Part shown: piece after piece, positions 30,926-39,992 of the stretch
Layout of the letters: each line of letters opens with the position of its first letter
Position numbering within the stretch: position 1 is the first letter of the stretch
Origin: Caldicellulosiruptor kronotskyensis 2002
Lineage (GTDB): Bacteria > Bacillota > Thermoanaerobacteria > Caldicellulosiruptorales > Caldicellulosiruptoraceae
DNA length: 64,000 nucleotides
Assembly: GCF_000166775.1 (NCBI RefSeq)
Contig: NC_014720.1
Coordinates: 831,501-895,500 of the forward strand
Direction of reading: 5' to 3'
Translations under genes and position numbers: made by a program
Notes under the pieces: model-generated
Told to the model about the DNA's origin: nothing
What the model saw: only the letters and a program-made list of their open reading frames with translations
The model's database searches: none

Positions 30926-31001
30926 GGGCCTTTAGCTCAGCTGGTAGAGCGGCCGGCTCATAACCGGTTGGTCTGGGGTTCGAATCCCTAAGGGCCCACC
31001 A
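30926..31001 (+). tRNA. tRNA-Met (CAT), elongator type
   Basis: Acceptor GGGCCTT/AGGGCCC with one G-U pair, anticodon CAT in loop CTCATAA, T-loop GGTTCGAATCC, 3' CCA encoded. The first base pair is G-C, unlike bacterial initiators. Confidence 0.93.
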
Positions 31002-31013
31002 ATTTCAAAAATA

Positions 31014-31046
31014 AAAAGCAAGTCTTTTAAAGACTTGCTTTTTTTG
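31014..31046 (+). terminator. Terminator of the tRNA operon
   Basis: AAGCAAGTCTTT and AAAGACTTGCTT form a perfect stem followed by TTTTT. Confidence 0.9.
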
Positions 31047-31048
31047 TT

Positions 31049-31612
31049 TTATTCTTGATTTTTTTCATGCTCTTCATGATTTCGTGCTAAATTTTCAAAA
31101 AGTAGTCTGTATACCGTCTCAGCATTTTTACTCCAATTTTTACAAATCCTTTTTGCAATCTCAACGTGCGGTACATTTACTTTTATTTCAAACAAGACAC
31201 TATTTCCTTCACGCAGAGAGCATATAACTATGTATTCGGTAGGGCTGAGTATTTTGTAATCAGAATAGATTTCTGTATTAAGTTTAATCTTTCTATAGTT
31301 CTTCTTTATGTATTCTTCTACTTCCTCGACTGTAGCTTTTGGAAGCAAATCCAAAAGGATGTTTAAAACATCTCTACCAGTTTGTGATATCTCAATGTAT
31401 GTTCTAATCTCATCATCATATTTGTGGATTAGCTTTTGAGCCTCGAGTTCTTTGAGATACTGCTGGTATTCAAAAAAGTTCATGTACTTTGTTGAGAGGA
31501 CAAACTCGTCAAGCTGCTGGATAGGAATGGGGATGTTTATCTTACTCAAAAAAAGTAAAAGTATAAGCTTGTTTTGGGCAAGGGTATGTATTTCGTTGAA
31601 TTCATCAGACAT
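31049..31612 (-). CDS. DUF4364 family protein
   Basis: 187 residues. The N-terminal 'LAQNKLILLLFLSKINIPIPIQQL' and 'YLKELEAQKLIHKYDD...YIEISQTGRDVLNIL' form a winged-helix-like unit, followed by a beta-rich domain. This matches the DUF4364 family common in clostridia, probably transcription-related. The start is at 'MSDEFNEIH' (31612) with AAGGAG upstream; an upstream in-frame Met adds 12 Lys-rich residues. Confidence 0.78.
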   Translation of the reverse strand: MSDEFNEIHTLAQNKLILLLFLSKINIPIPIQQLDEFVLSTKYMNFFEYQQYLKELEAQKLIHKYDDEIRTYIEISQTGRDVLNILLDLLPKATVEEVEEYIKKNYRKIKLNTEIYSDYKILSPTEYIVICSLREGNSVLFEIKVNVPHVEIAKRICKNWSKNAETVYRLLFENLARNHEEHEKNQE

Positions 31613-31648
31613 CTTTTTCCACTCCTTTTTTACTTTTAAAGCCGCCAT

Positions 31649-31683
31649 ATCGTGTTTGTAAATATGGCGGCTTGTATATTTTT
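31649..31683 (-). terminator. Hairpin between DUF4364 and the next minus-strand gene
   Basis: GCCGCCATAT/ATATGGCGGC stem; short T run on each side, so it could act in either direction. Confidence 0.5.
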
Positions 31684-31705
31684 GTCCTTTTTAAAAACTG
31701 GCATC

Positions 31706-32104
31706 TTATCTGAGGTTAAATTCTCCCAGTGTTTTCATTCTCTCAATTTCTTTGATTATGATATCATACAAGTTCAAATCTAAAGTGTTGCAGATTGAAG
31801 CTAAATAAAATAATGTGCTTCCAATCTCTTTTTCAATCAGATCTCTGCAATTTTCACAAAGCTGTCCTTCAACATGTGTTTTGAGGTACTTTTTTGCTTC
31901 TTTCAAGCTCACATCTATAGGAATCTCCTGTTTTTTAGCATTTATTCTTATGCATCCACAGTTTGTGACCGATTTTATTATGCTTCTGTTGACACGTGCT
32001 GCTGATTCGGAAAACTTTGTGAGGCTGTCAAGTATACTTTTGTTTCGTATCAAAAGTTCATCAACGACATATTGGAAATCGTCTATAAAGATATCCTTCA
32101 ACAT
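31706..32104 (-). CDS. Conserved clostridial protein of unknown function, MazG-like
   Basis: 132 residues, all helical. Conserved features seen are 'SAARVNRSIIKSVTNCGCI' and 'GQLCENCRDLIEKEIG', the latter with a CxxC pair. I recall near-identical proteins across clostridia with no assigned function; some annotations place them near MazG-like nucleotide pyrophosphohydrolases, but the metal-binding EExxE motifs are not evident. Confidence 0.6.
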   Translation of the reverse strand: MLKDIFIDDFQYVVDELLIRNKSILDSLTKFSESAARVNRSIIKSVTNCGCIRINAKKQEIPIDVSLKEAKKYLKTHVEGQLCENCRDLIEKEIGSTLFYLASICNTLDLNLYDIIIKEIERMKTLGEFNLR

Positions 32105-32251
32105 CTTTCACTCCTAAAAAACAACTTTAGTTTAATTATAAATTTCTTCAAAATCAAATGTCAATAGAATTTTAAAGATGGCTTTTCATAACAAAAACAA
32201 AGTAGTAAAATATTAAAAACAGCATTTTTGCGAAGGAGGAAATACATTTTA

Positions 32252-33058
32252 ATGAAGATTAGCTTTTCAACAGTAGGATGTCCCAACTTTACCTGGGATG
32301 AGATCTTAGCTGCTGCAAAAGATTTTGGATATGACGGTATTGAACTGAGAGGACTTGGAGATGAACTTGAAGTATATAGAGCAGAACCTTTTTCTCCTGA
32401 GAACTTGCCATCGACAAAAAAGAGATTAAAAGAACTGAATTTAGAGATTTCATGTTTGGCAACCTCATGTTATATATTTGATAAATCTTACCAGGAAAAT
32501 ACATTAGAGTCTGCAAAAGCGCACATTGAACTTGCAAAGGATCTTTCTTGCAAATACATAAGAGTTTTGGGAGACAGATGGATAACACCTGGGGAGGATG
32601 TCGATAGAGAATTTGTAAAAGACATGCTTTGCAATTTGTGCGACATGGCAAAGGAGTATGGTGTTGACGTTTTAATTGAGACAAATGGTGTGTGGGCAGA
32701 ATCAAAAAGGCTTGCTGATTTGCTTGAAAAGGTGCCGTATAAAAATGTTGGTGTTGTGTGGGACATTCACCATCCTTTCAGGTTTTTTGAGGAGGATGTT
32801 GAGAAAACCTTTAGCAATTTGAAAGAGTATATAAAACATGTTCATGTAAAAGACTCAAAAATTGAAAATGGCAAGCTTGTGTTTAAAATGATAGGCGAGG
32901 GTGATGTGCCTATTGAAAAGGTGATAAATCTTCTTTTGCGGCAAGGTTACAGCGGTTATATTTCTTTTGAATGGGTAAAAAGATGGTTTTCTGACCTTGA
33001 AGAGCCGGGGATTGTGTTTTTGGAGTTTATAGATAAGATTAAGAAAATAGTAAAATAA
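32252..33058 (+). CDS. Sugar phosphate isomerase/epimerase (xylose isomerase-like TIM barrel)
   Basis: 268 residues of the AP-endonuclease-2 superfamily. 'FGYDGIELRG', 'YIRVLGDRW', 'LIETNGVWA' (metal Glu), 'VVWDIHHPFR' (Asp and His) and 'YISFEWVKRW' (Glu) are the metal-site strands of a sugar or inositol epimerase. The exact substrate cannot be told. ATG 32252 follows AAGGAGGAA. Confidence 0.85.
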   Translation: MKISFSTVGCPNFTWDEILAAAKDFGYDGIELRGLGDELEVYRAEPFSPENLPSTKKRLKELNLEISCLATSCYIFDKSYQENTLESAKAHIELAKDLSCKYIRVLGDRWITPGEDVDREFVKDMLCNLCDMAKEYGVDVLIETNGVWAESKRLADLLEKVPYKNVGVVWDIHHPFRFFEEDVEKTFSNLKEYIKHVHVKDSKIENGKLVFKMIGEGDVPIEKVINLLLRQGYSGYISFEWVKRWFSDLEEPGIVFLEFIDKIKKIVK

Positions 33059-33062
33059 AAAA

Positions 33063-33120
33063 TAAAAGCCTCCTTACAAAAGCCCAAAAATAAAGGCTTT
33101 AAAAAGGAGGTTTTTGTTTT
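33063..33120 (+). terminator. Intrinsic terminator
   Basis: AAGCCTCCTT pairs with AAGGAGGTTT, with an inner AAAGCC/GGCTTT hairpin, followed by TTGTTTT. Confidence 0.8.
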
Positions 33121-33962
33121 AGGTTAATTTCTGAAGTGTATTTTACTTTTAAAAAAGCAAACAGGTTTTAAATAAAAGTGTTAAAAGATTTAATAAAACA
33201 AAATTGAAAAAATTACCCAAATTTTAGTAAATTATCAGGAAGATTGTGCTTACATCTTTTTGCTTAGAAAGTTACTTTAAAAATTTAAGAAAATTAAAGA
33301 AAGATTAAGATATTAAGAGAAAAAACAAGTTTATCTTAAAAAATCAGCAATTATTGAGTAAAAAAAAAAAAACGACTTTGACACGAGAATAAAAAAAAAA
33401 TAGAATAAAGCTAAACTGAATTGAAGAAATGGAAATTTACATATTTACAGTATTGAATTATAATAAATAGAACTTCGCTACGCTTGTAGGCGATAAAATG
33501 TAAATTAATGAAAAAAAGCTTCTATTATTTAGAATAGCACAGTGGGGAAGATTTGACAAGAGCTTTATATTTCTTTTCGTAACGAAAATAATAAAATTGA
33601 AAAATTCAATGATTGAGTGTTATCGCAAATTACCTCATTTTTATTTTCAATTTTTAATTCTTCTATTTCCATATAAGCATTCATTGATTGCGGTAAAGCA
33701 ATCACCCAAATAGTTTTTTTAGTCAGTGATAAAAATCTTAACAACAATTCTTGACACCATGTGGAGAAAATATATTTTTTATCGACAATCCATTTTACTT
33801 TTGCTTTCTTCTCATATGATTCTTTTACTGATAGTTGAATAAATGTGTACAAATAAAGATTAATGGTCAGCAGGAAGATTTGCAATTTTAGCAGTATTTA
33901 TAATTCTAAGTACTTTAGGTTTGTCAACAAATAATTATTTGGTGAGGAAAGGAGAGATTTTT
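33121..33962. other. Gene-poor AT-rich stretch upstream of the RiPP cluster
   Basis: About 840 bp with very high A content and homopolymer runs. The only clear signal is a promoter, TTGACA (33378-33383), 17 bp, TAGAAT (33401-33406), giving a leader of roughly 550 nt. A 106-codon minus-strand frame at 33565-33885 has no good ribosome site or recognisable motif and may be a relic. Confidence 0.6.
33378..33406 (+). promoter_or_regulatory. Putative promoter of the RiPP cluster
   Basis: TTGACA, 17 bp, TAGAAT; the only consensus-like promoter in the 900 bp before the first biosynthetic gene. Confidence 0.55.
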
Positions 33963-35003
33963 GTGAATTGTAATGTACCTAAACCGTTAATAATGTCAAT
34001 TGATGTTACCTACAAGTGTACTATGAGGTGTTTACATTGTTTCAACGGAAGTAATGAAAATGAATTAGAATCAGAATTAACAGATGAAGAATTACTTTAT
34101 TTAGCAGATCAGATTATAGATATAATGCCCAATGTGATTTGTTTTTGTGGTGGTGAACCACTTATTAGAAGAGAAATTCTCTATTTGTGTTGTGAAAAGA
34201 TAGTCAAGGGAACTAATGGATATACAAAAGTGAATATAGTTACAAATGGTGAATTAGTAAATAATGAGGTAGCAAGAAATTTACGGAAAGCCGGATTTAA
34301 TCTTATTCAGGTTAGCCTTGATGGTGCAAAACCCGAAACACATGATTGGCTCCGAAATAAGATAGGAAGTTTTAACAAGGCTGTCAATGCTATAAAATGT
34401 CTTGTGGAAGCTGGGTTATACGTGGGTGTTGCTTTTACACCAACTTTAAGAAATATTCCAGAAATCGATGAAGCGATAAAATTATGCGAGCAATTAGGTG
34501 TTTGTGAATTTCGCGTTCAGCCTCTAATGGTAATGGGAAGAGCGAAGAGAAATTTAAATGGGTATATTCCAACCTATAGAGATTATCAAATTCTTGCAAC
34601 AAAGCTAAAATGGTTACAATTGCAACAAATAGCAAAGAAAGGAATGAATGTAGAATGGGGAGATCCGGTAGATCACCTTATAAGATCGAACTATAGAGAA
34701 AGTGGTTATAATCCATTTATAGGGATAGATGCATATGGATATTTGAGAATATCTCCTTATTTACCATTGACTTTTGGAAATATAAGAAGACATAGAATTT
34801 TAGAGTATTGGAATAGTGGTTTGTCAAATGTTTGGAATTTACCAATCGTTAAGTGGATTTCAAAGCAAATTAGAGCTACAGAAGATTTGGATCTTTCTTC
34901 TAAAGGATTTAAAGAGGTTTATTGGGAAAAGAGTGTAGATATTGACCTTATTGAAGATGATATTTCAGAAGTTAAGCCAGAACAATTTTTTGCAAAAAAT
35001 TAA
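33963..35003 (+). CDS. Radical SAM maturase 1 of the RiPP cluster
   Basis: 346 residues. Cys19, Cys23 and Cys26 ('KCTMRCLHC') bind the radical SAM iron-sulfur cluster; 'CFCGGEPLIRREI' is the SAM-binding GGEP motif; 'VSLDGAKPETHDWLRN' is also typical. The C-terminal part resembles a SPASM/twitch region ('YGYLRISPYLPLTFGNIRRH') but has lost the usual cysteines. It probably installs cross-links or epimerisations on the precursor at 37768. GTG 33963 with AAAGGAGAG is chosen over the upstream TTG. Confidence 0.85.
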   Translation: MNCNVPKPLIMSIDVTYKCTMRCLHCFNGSNENELESELTDEELLYLADQIIDIMPNVICFCGGEPLIRREILYLCCEKIVKGTNGYTKVNIVTNGELVNNEVARNLRKAGFNLIQVSLDGAKPETHDWLRNKIGSFNKAVNAIKCLVEAGLYVGVAFTPTLRNIPEIDEAIKLCEQLGVCEFRVQPLMVMGRAKRNLNGYIPTYRDYQILATKLKWLQLQQIAKKGMNVEWGDPVDHLIRSNYRESGYNPFIGIDAYGYLRISPYLPLTFGNIRRHRILEYWNSGLSNVWNLPIVKWISKQIRATEDLDLSSKGFKEVYWEKSVDIDLIEDDISEVKPEQFFAKN

Positions 35004-35028
35004 TAATTTTTGGAGGGACAAAATAAAG

Positions 35029-35526
35029 ATGAAAATTCTAGAAAGAATTCTTACTGATTCTGATATCAATGAAATAATTGAGATTCTCAGGAGAGTAAAC
35101 TTTGAAGAGAATTTTAATTATTTGAATCCTTTCATAAGCAAACACACATTTAATGAACTCATATTAAGAGAAAGTTTTTTCAATTATACAATTTTTGTAT
35201 ATGGTGAGTTTATTGACGAAAAACTGAGTAAAATTGCATATTATCAATTACCTGATGTAGCAACTTTGTCAAAGAGTGCGACATTGTATTTGTTAGGATG
35301 TGAGAATACAAGCACACCAATAAATATGTTTTTATATAATTCAATCTTGAACTTGACAAAGGTATTTCCTGATATAAGTAAAATTAAAATCAATATAAAA
35401 AGTAATATGCCAAATTTAAAATCGTTGTTAAAATTGATGAATGATATTGGATTTAAGAAAGAAATTGAATTAAAAGAAGAATTCGACGATGCGGACTTAT
35501 TAATATATTCGTATTTTATAAATTGA
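35029..35526 (+). CDS. RiPP cluster protein, possibly GNAT-like
   Basis: 165 residues. The C-terminal half ('ISKIKINIKSNMPNLKSLLKLMNDIGFKKEIELKEEF') has the pattern of an acetyltransferase motif-B strand-helix unit, but motif A is not clear, so the assignment is tentative. GGAGGG precedes ATG 35029, and the gene ends just before the start of the second radical SAM gene. It may modify or bind the precursor peptide. Confidence 0.6.
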   Translation: MKILERILTDSDINEIIEILRRVNFEENFNYLNPFISKHTFNELILRESFFNYTIFVYGEFIDEKLSKIAYYQLPDVATLSKSATLYLLGCENTSTPINMFLYNSILNLTKVFPDISKIKINIKSNMPNLKSLLKLMNDIGFKKEIELKEEFDDADLLIYSYFIN

Positions 35527-35537
35527 AGGTGACAAGT

Positions 35538-36914
35538 ATGGATGGAAAAATACAAATTACAAATATCAGATGGGAAATAGAACCAAAATGTAATCTAAAT
35601 TGTCGTCATTGTTTTGTAGGATCAAAGTTAGATAAATATAAGGAAATGGATTTTGAGACAGCTAAAGTTGTTGTTGATATATTAAGTGATTGCGGAATAA
35701 AAAAAATAATTTTTTCATCGAAAGAACCTTTAATGTATAAAGATATTGATAAGCTTATTTCTTATTGTAATGTGAAAGGAATACATACGGAATTGGTCAC
35801 TAATGGAACATTATTACAAAATACTTTGTTTGCTGAAAAAATTATATCTAGTGGTGTTGGGACTATCAGTATTAGCGTAGAAGGTATTACGAAAGATTCA
35901 AACGATTACATTAGGGGAGAAGGAAACTTAGATCAGGTATTGAGAGCATTAGGTAATCTAAAAAATATAATGGAATATAAAAGGCAAATTATCATTGGAA
36001 TTCAAATGTCACTAAATAGAAAGAATAAAAATGAAGCTGCTCACGTACCTGAATTTTTTAATCATCTGCCAATTGATATTCTTGTGATTGGTGGACTTTC
36101 TTTAGATGGGAATGCAAAAAACAATAGTGATTTATTACTATCTCCAGAGGAATTCATACAAATATGGGATGTAATATTAGTAAATTATTTAAAGTTAAAA
36201 GATAAAAAATATTATCTTACATCTAAATCTTTATTTCCAATTGAGGCAGTGTATTATAATTGTATGTTTGGCTCTGACTTTTGCCCAGTAATACCAAAAT
36301 GTGGTATATTAGAAGAACACTACTCTCTTTTGCCCAATGGCGATATAGTCCCCTGTGTAGCTCTTTTAGACAAGATAAATGATGTTGGAGAATTTCCACG
36401 TATAAATATTCTTGATAAAATGTTGAATGAAGAGAAAATCAACAAGTTGGAAAACTTTAAAATTCAGTTAGAAAATTTGATAAAAGAAAATAGGCCTCAT
36501 GTTTGTCGTGAATGTTATTACAAAGAGGATTGTAGGCCTTGTCCAGTAAACATTATACAACAGCAATTTAAGGAAGAAATCTCAATAAGGTGTTCAAGAG
36601 CTAAGGAAAAAATAAAAGAAATATTTAATTTGATTAGAAGACATTTTGATGAGTATTATCTTTCAATTAGAGATAATACATTGTTGACGGTTCAAAATCA
36701 AAAAGTATCTTTAACAAGGTATTATGAACAAGGTGGAGTATACAGAAAAGAATATGAACTTGAGCCATTGCAGATTAATGCTTTGCAGAAAATTTTTAAT
36801 TTTAAAGAGATAAGCTTAAAGGAATTGTTATATGATTTTAAAAATTACGAGATGTTACTAAATTTTATTGAGCCGTTAGTGTTTGATAATTTTATTATGG
36901 TAAGGAGGAGCTAA
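35538..36914 (+). CDS. Radical SAM/SPASM maturase 2 of the RiPP cluster
   Basis: 458 residues. Cys18, Cys22 and Cys25 ('KCNLNCRHC') form the radical SAM site. The GGEP motif is replaced by 'SSKEPLMYKDI'. The SPASM domain has cysteines in 'PKCGILEEHYSLLPNGDIVPCVALL' and 'HVCRECYYKEDCRPCPVN' for auxiliary clusters. A C-terminal extension of about 90 residues resembles no family I know. ATG 35538 with AAGGTG is preferred over TTG 35523. SPASM enzymes act on ribosomal peptides, for example in thioether or C-C cross-linking. Confidence 0.87.
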   Translation: MDGKIQITNIRWEIEPKCNLNCRHCFVGSKLDKYKEMDFETAKVVVDILSDCGIKKIIFSSKEPLMYKDIDKLISYCNVKGIHTELVTNGTLLQNTLFAEKIISSGVGTISISVEGITKDSNDYIRGEGNLDQVLRALGNLKNIMEYKRQIIIGIQMSLNRKNKNEAAHVPEFFNHLPIDILVIGGLSLDGNAKNNSDLLLSPEEFIQIWDVILVNYLKLKDKKYYLTSKSLFPIEAVYYNCMFGSDFCPVIPKCGILEEHYSLLPNGDIVPCVALLDKINDVGEFPRINILDKMLNEEKINKLENFKIQLENLIKENRPHVCRECYYKEDCRPCPVNIIQQQFKEEISIRCSRAKEKIKEIFNLIRRHFDEYYLSIRDNTLLTVQNQKVSLTRYYEQGGVYRKEYELEPLQINALQKIFNFKEISLKELLYDFKNYEMLLNFIEPLVFDNFIMVRRS

Positions 36915-36916
36915 AG

Positions 36917-37762
36917 ATGATAGATATTATGAAAAGTATTCCGAAGTTTGATGAGCAGAATCTTCTTTATAAAAGGTTAGAACAAGATGGTAGTCTTACA
37001 TTTTTGAGCAAAAAGCATCCTGAAACTCAGCAAATGAAGCTAAATGAAACAGCAAGATTTATTTTAGACAAATGTGATGGTTATCATACTATAGGTGAAA
37101 TTGTGAACGAAATATTAAAAGAATATAAAGGTGCGACCACAGAAAGAGTGTTAGAAGATGTTATTAACATATTGCACAGTTTATGGAGATTTGGTCTAAT
37201 AAGATGGCTCAATGAAAATCCTTTACTTGATTTTTTTTATCAAGAAAGATATGAAAATTATGTTTTTAAAATGTTATATGAAGATGAAGTAATAGATGTA
37301 TTGCAAATATTAAAAGAGTTACCACACTTTGTTAATCCTTATATTGACGAAAATATATCTTATGCTGAAATGTTACTGCGGCAAAAAGTGTTTATGTTTA
37401 TTGAAATGTTTTTTTCGTTAACTGCTGAAGGAAAAAATGTTTTGACTCTTTCACTTTCTCCTCTTTTGAGAATTAAAGTTAATTCTGCTGAAGTTGGATA
37501 TCTTTATTGTGAAGATTATACGATTGAAGGTGAAATAATTAGGAAATTTCTCCAATGGTGTGTTAAAAAAATGGGTGAAATTAATTATCTCCTGCGTGAT
37601 ATTAGAAGATTATTCTTTTATTTAAAAGATGATAATGAAATACTATTTGAAAAACTTCAAGATTGGAGTTTTAAATATGCTGGTACCTTAAAGGAAGAGC
37701 TTGGCCGACATTCTCCTTATATTAGAATCTTTTACTTTGATATAAAAAAGGAAAGGGGGTGA
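36917..37762 (+). CDS. PqqD-domain (RiPP recognition element) fusion protein
   Basis: 281 residues. Residues about 10-95 form a PqqD-like winged helix: 'MKLNETARFILDKCDGYHTIGEIVNEIL' and 'VINILHSLWRFGLIRW'. This domain binds the leader peptide and hands it to the radical SAM enzymes. The remaining 185 residues are of unknown type and may be an acyltransferase-like or scaffold domain. It overlaps the precursor gene region by a few bases and is preceded by AGGAGGAG. Confidence 0.8.
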   Translation: MIDIMKSIPKFDEQNLLYKRLEQDGSLTFLSKKHPETQQMKLNETARFILDKCDGYHTIGEIVNEILKEYKGATTERVLEDVINILHSLWRFGLIRWLNENPLLDFFYQERYENYVFKMLYEDEVIDVLQILKELPHFVNPYIDENISYAEMLLRQKVFMFIEMFFSLTAEGKNVLTLSLSPLLRIKVNSAEVGYLYCEDYTIEGEIIRKFLQWCVKKMGEINYLLRDIRRLFFYLKDDNEILFEKLQDWSFKYAGTLKEELGRHSPYIRIFYFDIKKERG

Positions 37763-37767
37763 AAATC

Positions 37768-37977
37768 ATGAATAAAATATATGAACCACCTACAATTTCG
37801 CCAGTTTCAGATGTTCAGCATACAATGACTTGTGTAGTATCTGTGCCAGTTTTAGCAGTATATGCTGGCTTTGTGGCAGTTTGGTTTACTGTTGTTGGGC
37901 TACACAATAATATAGGAGCAGTTGTACATGTAGCGGGTGTTGCACTTAATTATGTTACTGCAGGATACGATTGTTAA
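37768..37977 (+). CDS. RiPP precursor peptide
   Basis: 69 residues. The leader 'NKIYEPPTISPVSD' has the lysine-tyrosine-glutamate-proline style seen in radical SAM RiPP leaders. The core is strikingly hydrophobic and Val/Ala/Gly-rich with Cys22, Thr, His and aromatic residues, and ends with Tyr-Asp-Cys69. It has the strongest ribosome site of the cluster (GGGGGTG) right after the PqqD gene. Cys-rich sactipeptide features are absent, so the modification is probably not a multi-thioether; C-C or ether cross-links, or a single Cys22-Cys69 link, are possible. No known precursor family is recognised. Confidence 0.75.
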   Translation: MNKIYEPPTISPVSDVQHTMTCVVSVPVLAVYAGFVAVWFTVVGLHNNIGAVVHVAGVALNYVTAGYDC

Positions 37978-38137
37978 TAGTACAAAGGAAACAAAAGGAG
38001 AATGTCGGCATTAAGTTTTTTGTATTACCTAATGTCTTCGTTTGAGAAGTATTTTTAGGATTTTTATTTTAAAAATACTAAGTAAAGTTTCTGTAATTAA
38101 TTGTTAGAAATCAAGACTATAGGAGGAACAAGTTAGA

Positions 38138-38680
38138 ATGAATTATATAAAAATAAAACCTTCATTTTCATGGGGATGGTTATTCCCTTTCCATGTTTTC
38201 TTGTTGTCATTTTTTGTGTTTCTATCATGCGTATACCTACCTATAGTAAAGGGATTACCTCAAAAGACTTATATTTTTATCTCAATATTAATAGCGTCTA
38301 TATTAAATTGTTTAATTGCAACTTTAGGAATACTATATACTATTTTTTTCTTCACCATGAATTATAAATTAACTCCAGAGCAGTTAATATTAAAATGTGG
38401 ATGGCATAAAAAAACAATTTATTATAACCAAATAGAAAAAGTAACTATTGAAAATTTAAAAGCCAATTTTCTTGCAGATACTCAAAGTGTTTTTAAAGTG
38501 CCAGGCTATGCAATAGGTAAAGTGTATTATTTTGGTAAGGGTTATATATACATGTGTGCAACAAGAGTAAACAAGAATATTTTGGTAATCTATTTAAAAA
38601 ACGGTGAAAAGGTGGGTATTACTCCAAAGAATTTAGAAGAATTTAAAAATATTTTAATTGAAAAGGCAGGTTTAAAATAG
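38138..38680 (+). CDS. Membrane protein with PH-like domain
   Basis: 180 residues. Two membrane helices (about 11-32 and 40-68) precede a C-terminal beta-rich part ('YKLTPEQLILKCGWHKKTIYYNQIEKVTIE', 'VYYFGKGYIYMCATRVNKNILVIYLKNGEKVGITPKN') that resembles bacterial PH-like (bPH) domains. In bacteriocin clusters such two-helix bPH proteins often have a self-protection role; this is inferred. It begins 161 bp after the precursor. Confidence 0.7.
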   Translation: MNYIKIKPSFSWGWLFPFHVFLLSFFVFLSCVYLPIVKGLPQKTYIFISILIASILNCLIATLGILYTIFFFTMNYKLTPEQLILKCGWHKKTIYYNQIEKVTIENLKANFLADTQSVFKVPGYAIGKVYYFGKGYIYMCATRVNKNILVIYLKNGEKVGITPKNLEEFKNILIEKAGLK

Positions 38681-38690
38681 GGAGGAATAA

Positions 38691-39427
38691 GGGTGTATTC
38701 CATTTATATTGCAGCTTTTATCTCTACATTAATGGCTTTTGTATTTTGGGGTGGGTTTATTTACTATTACTTTTTTGAAAAGCTTGATAAATATATTTTT
38801 TTAGGTATAATAAGTGCTTTGAGTTGTCCAATTGTAAATTTATTAGTAAAAGCTCCATTACTTAAAATTTTAAAAGAGGTTTTTAATATTCATGGAAATA
38901 CAACTTTAAAAGCTCCAATTGGATATCTAATAATTTTCATATTTCTTCCAAGTATAACAGAAGAAACAATAAAAATTCTACCTTCTTTTTTTCTAAAACT
39001 TTATAATGTTGATTCAAAAACTTTACTAAGGATTGCCTATATTTTGGGTTTTGGATTTGGTATTGGCGAGATATGGTATATTGCCCATGGTATTACAAAA
39101 AATCCTTCTATGGCAGGATATCCGTTTTTTTTATTTGGTGGTTTTGCAACTGAGAGGTTTTTTGGTGTTATAATTCATGCTGGACTTACAGTTGTAGCAC
39201 TAACTGGCTTGAAGAAAGATATAAAAAGTTTTTCTTTTTTAAATTTAGTTTTTGCTATTTTGTTACATACAGCAGTAAACATAAGTGCTTTTACGTATCA
39301 GCTGAAGATTCGCATAATAAATGAGAAAATGGATGAATTTTTATTAATGTTTTGGCCTGCAATATTTGTAATTATATTTGTAAATATTATACTTAATAAA
39401 ATACGAACTTTGGAGGGATACTTTTGA
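38691..39427 (+). CDS. PrsW-like intramembrane metalloprotease
   Basis: About 244 residues with 7-8 membrane helices. The catalytic pattern is visible: 'ITEETIKILP' (EExxK-like, about 94-103), an Ile-Gly-Glu motif 'GIGEIWY' around 121-127, His in 'GVIIHAGLT' and His in 'LLHTAVN'. In RiPP clusters, membrane proteases of this or the CPBP type can remove leader peptides or confer immunity. Start: GTG within 'GGGTGTATTCC', following GGGAGGAATAAG. Confidence 0.72.
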
Positions 39428-39990
39428 GAAATGTAAGTTACAATTATATAATCTATAATCAAGGACATAAAATTGGTGAACAATTTATTAACCTCAAGTT
39501 TCAAAATGATCAACGTATATTTTTTGACTCAAAGATTGAAACTCTTTTAGGTATCGAAGAAACAAGGTTAATTATAAATGGGAATAATTATTTGCCTCTT
39601 TCAGCTCATACTAAAAAAGAATATGGACAGGATAAAAAAATAATTAATATTACTTATACGACGCCAGGCAAGATTTTAGTAGAAGAGAATTATTATAAAG
39701 AAAAGTGTTTGTGGTTTACAGGTAAGGTATATGATAAGCTTCAGATCTTATTTTTATTAAAGAATTTATACGAAAATTTAACTTCATATAATATGAAAAG
39801 ATTGTATATATTTATTCCAGAAATGTTTGCTATTGGTCAAATTATAGTCAAAACATCGAGTGCAAATAATTGCAAATTATTAAAATATTATCTCTGGCAA
39901 CCTTATTACACAATTTGCGAATATAGTAAGGATGATTACTCTTTAATTTACTATACTGATGGGAAAACAGTTATGGAAAGAGTGAGTTGA
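39424..39990 (+). CDS. Hypothetical RiPP-cluster protein
   Basis: 188 residues, beta-rich with no signal peptide and no recognised motif. The succession 'FDSKIETLLGIEETRLIINGNNYLPLSAHTKK' and 'NITYTTPGKILVEENY' resembles a beta-barrel of the DUF3108 or lipoprotein-carrier type, but weakly. It overlaps both neighbours by a few bases, so it is tightly coupled to the protease and the exporter. Confidence 0.55.
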   Translation: MRNVSYNYIIYNQGHKIGEQFINLKFQNDQRIFFDSKIETLLGIEETRLIINGNNYLPLSAHTKKEYGQDKKIINITYTTPGKILVEENYYKEKCLWFTGKVYDKLQILFLLKNLYENLTSYNMKRLYIFIPEMFAIGQIIVKTSSANNCKLLKYYLWQPYYTICEYSKDDYSLIYYTDGKTVMERVS

Positions 39991-39992
39991 AT

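Noticed and set aside
33565-33885. 106-codon minus-strand open frame upstream of the RiPP cluster
   Set aside because: No ribosome site, no recognised motif and composition of the AT-rich leader; at best a relic.
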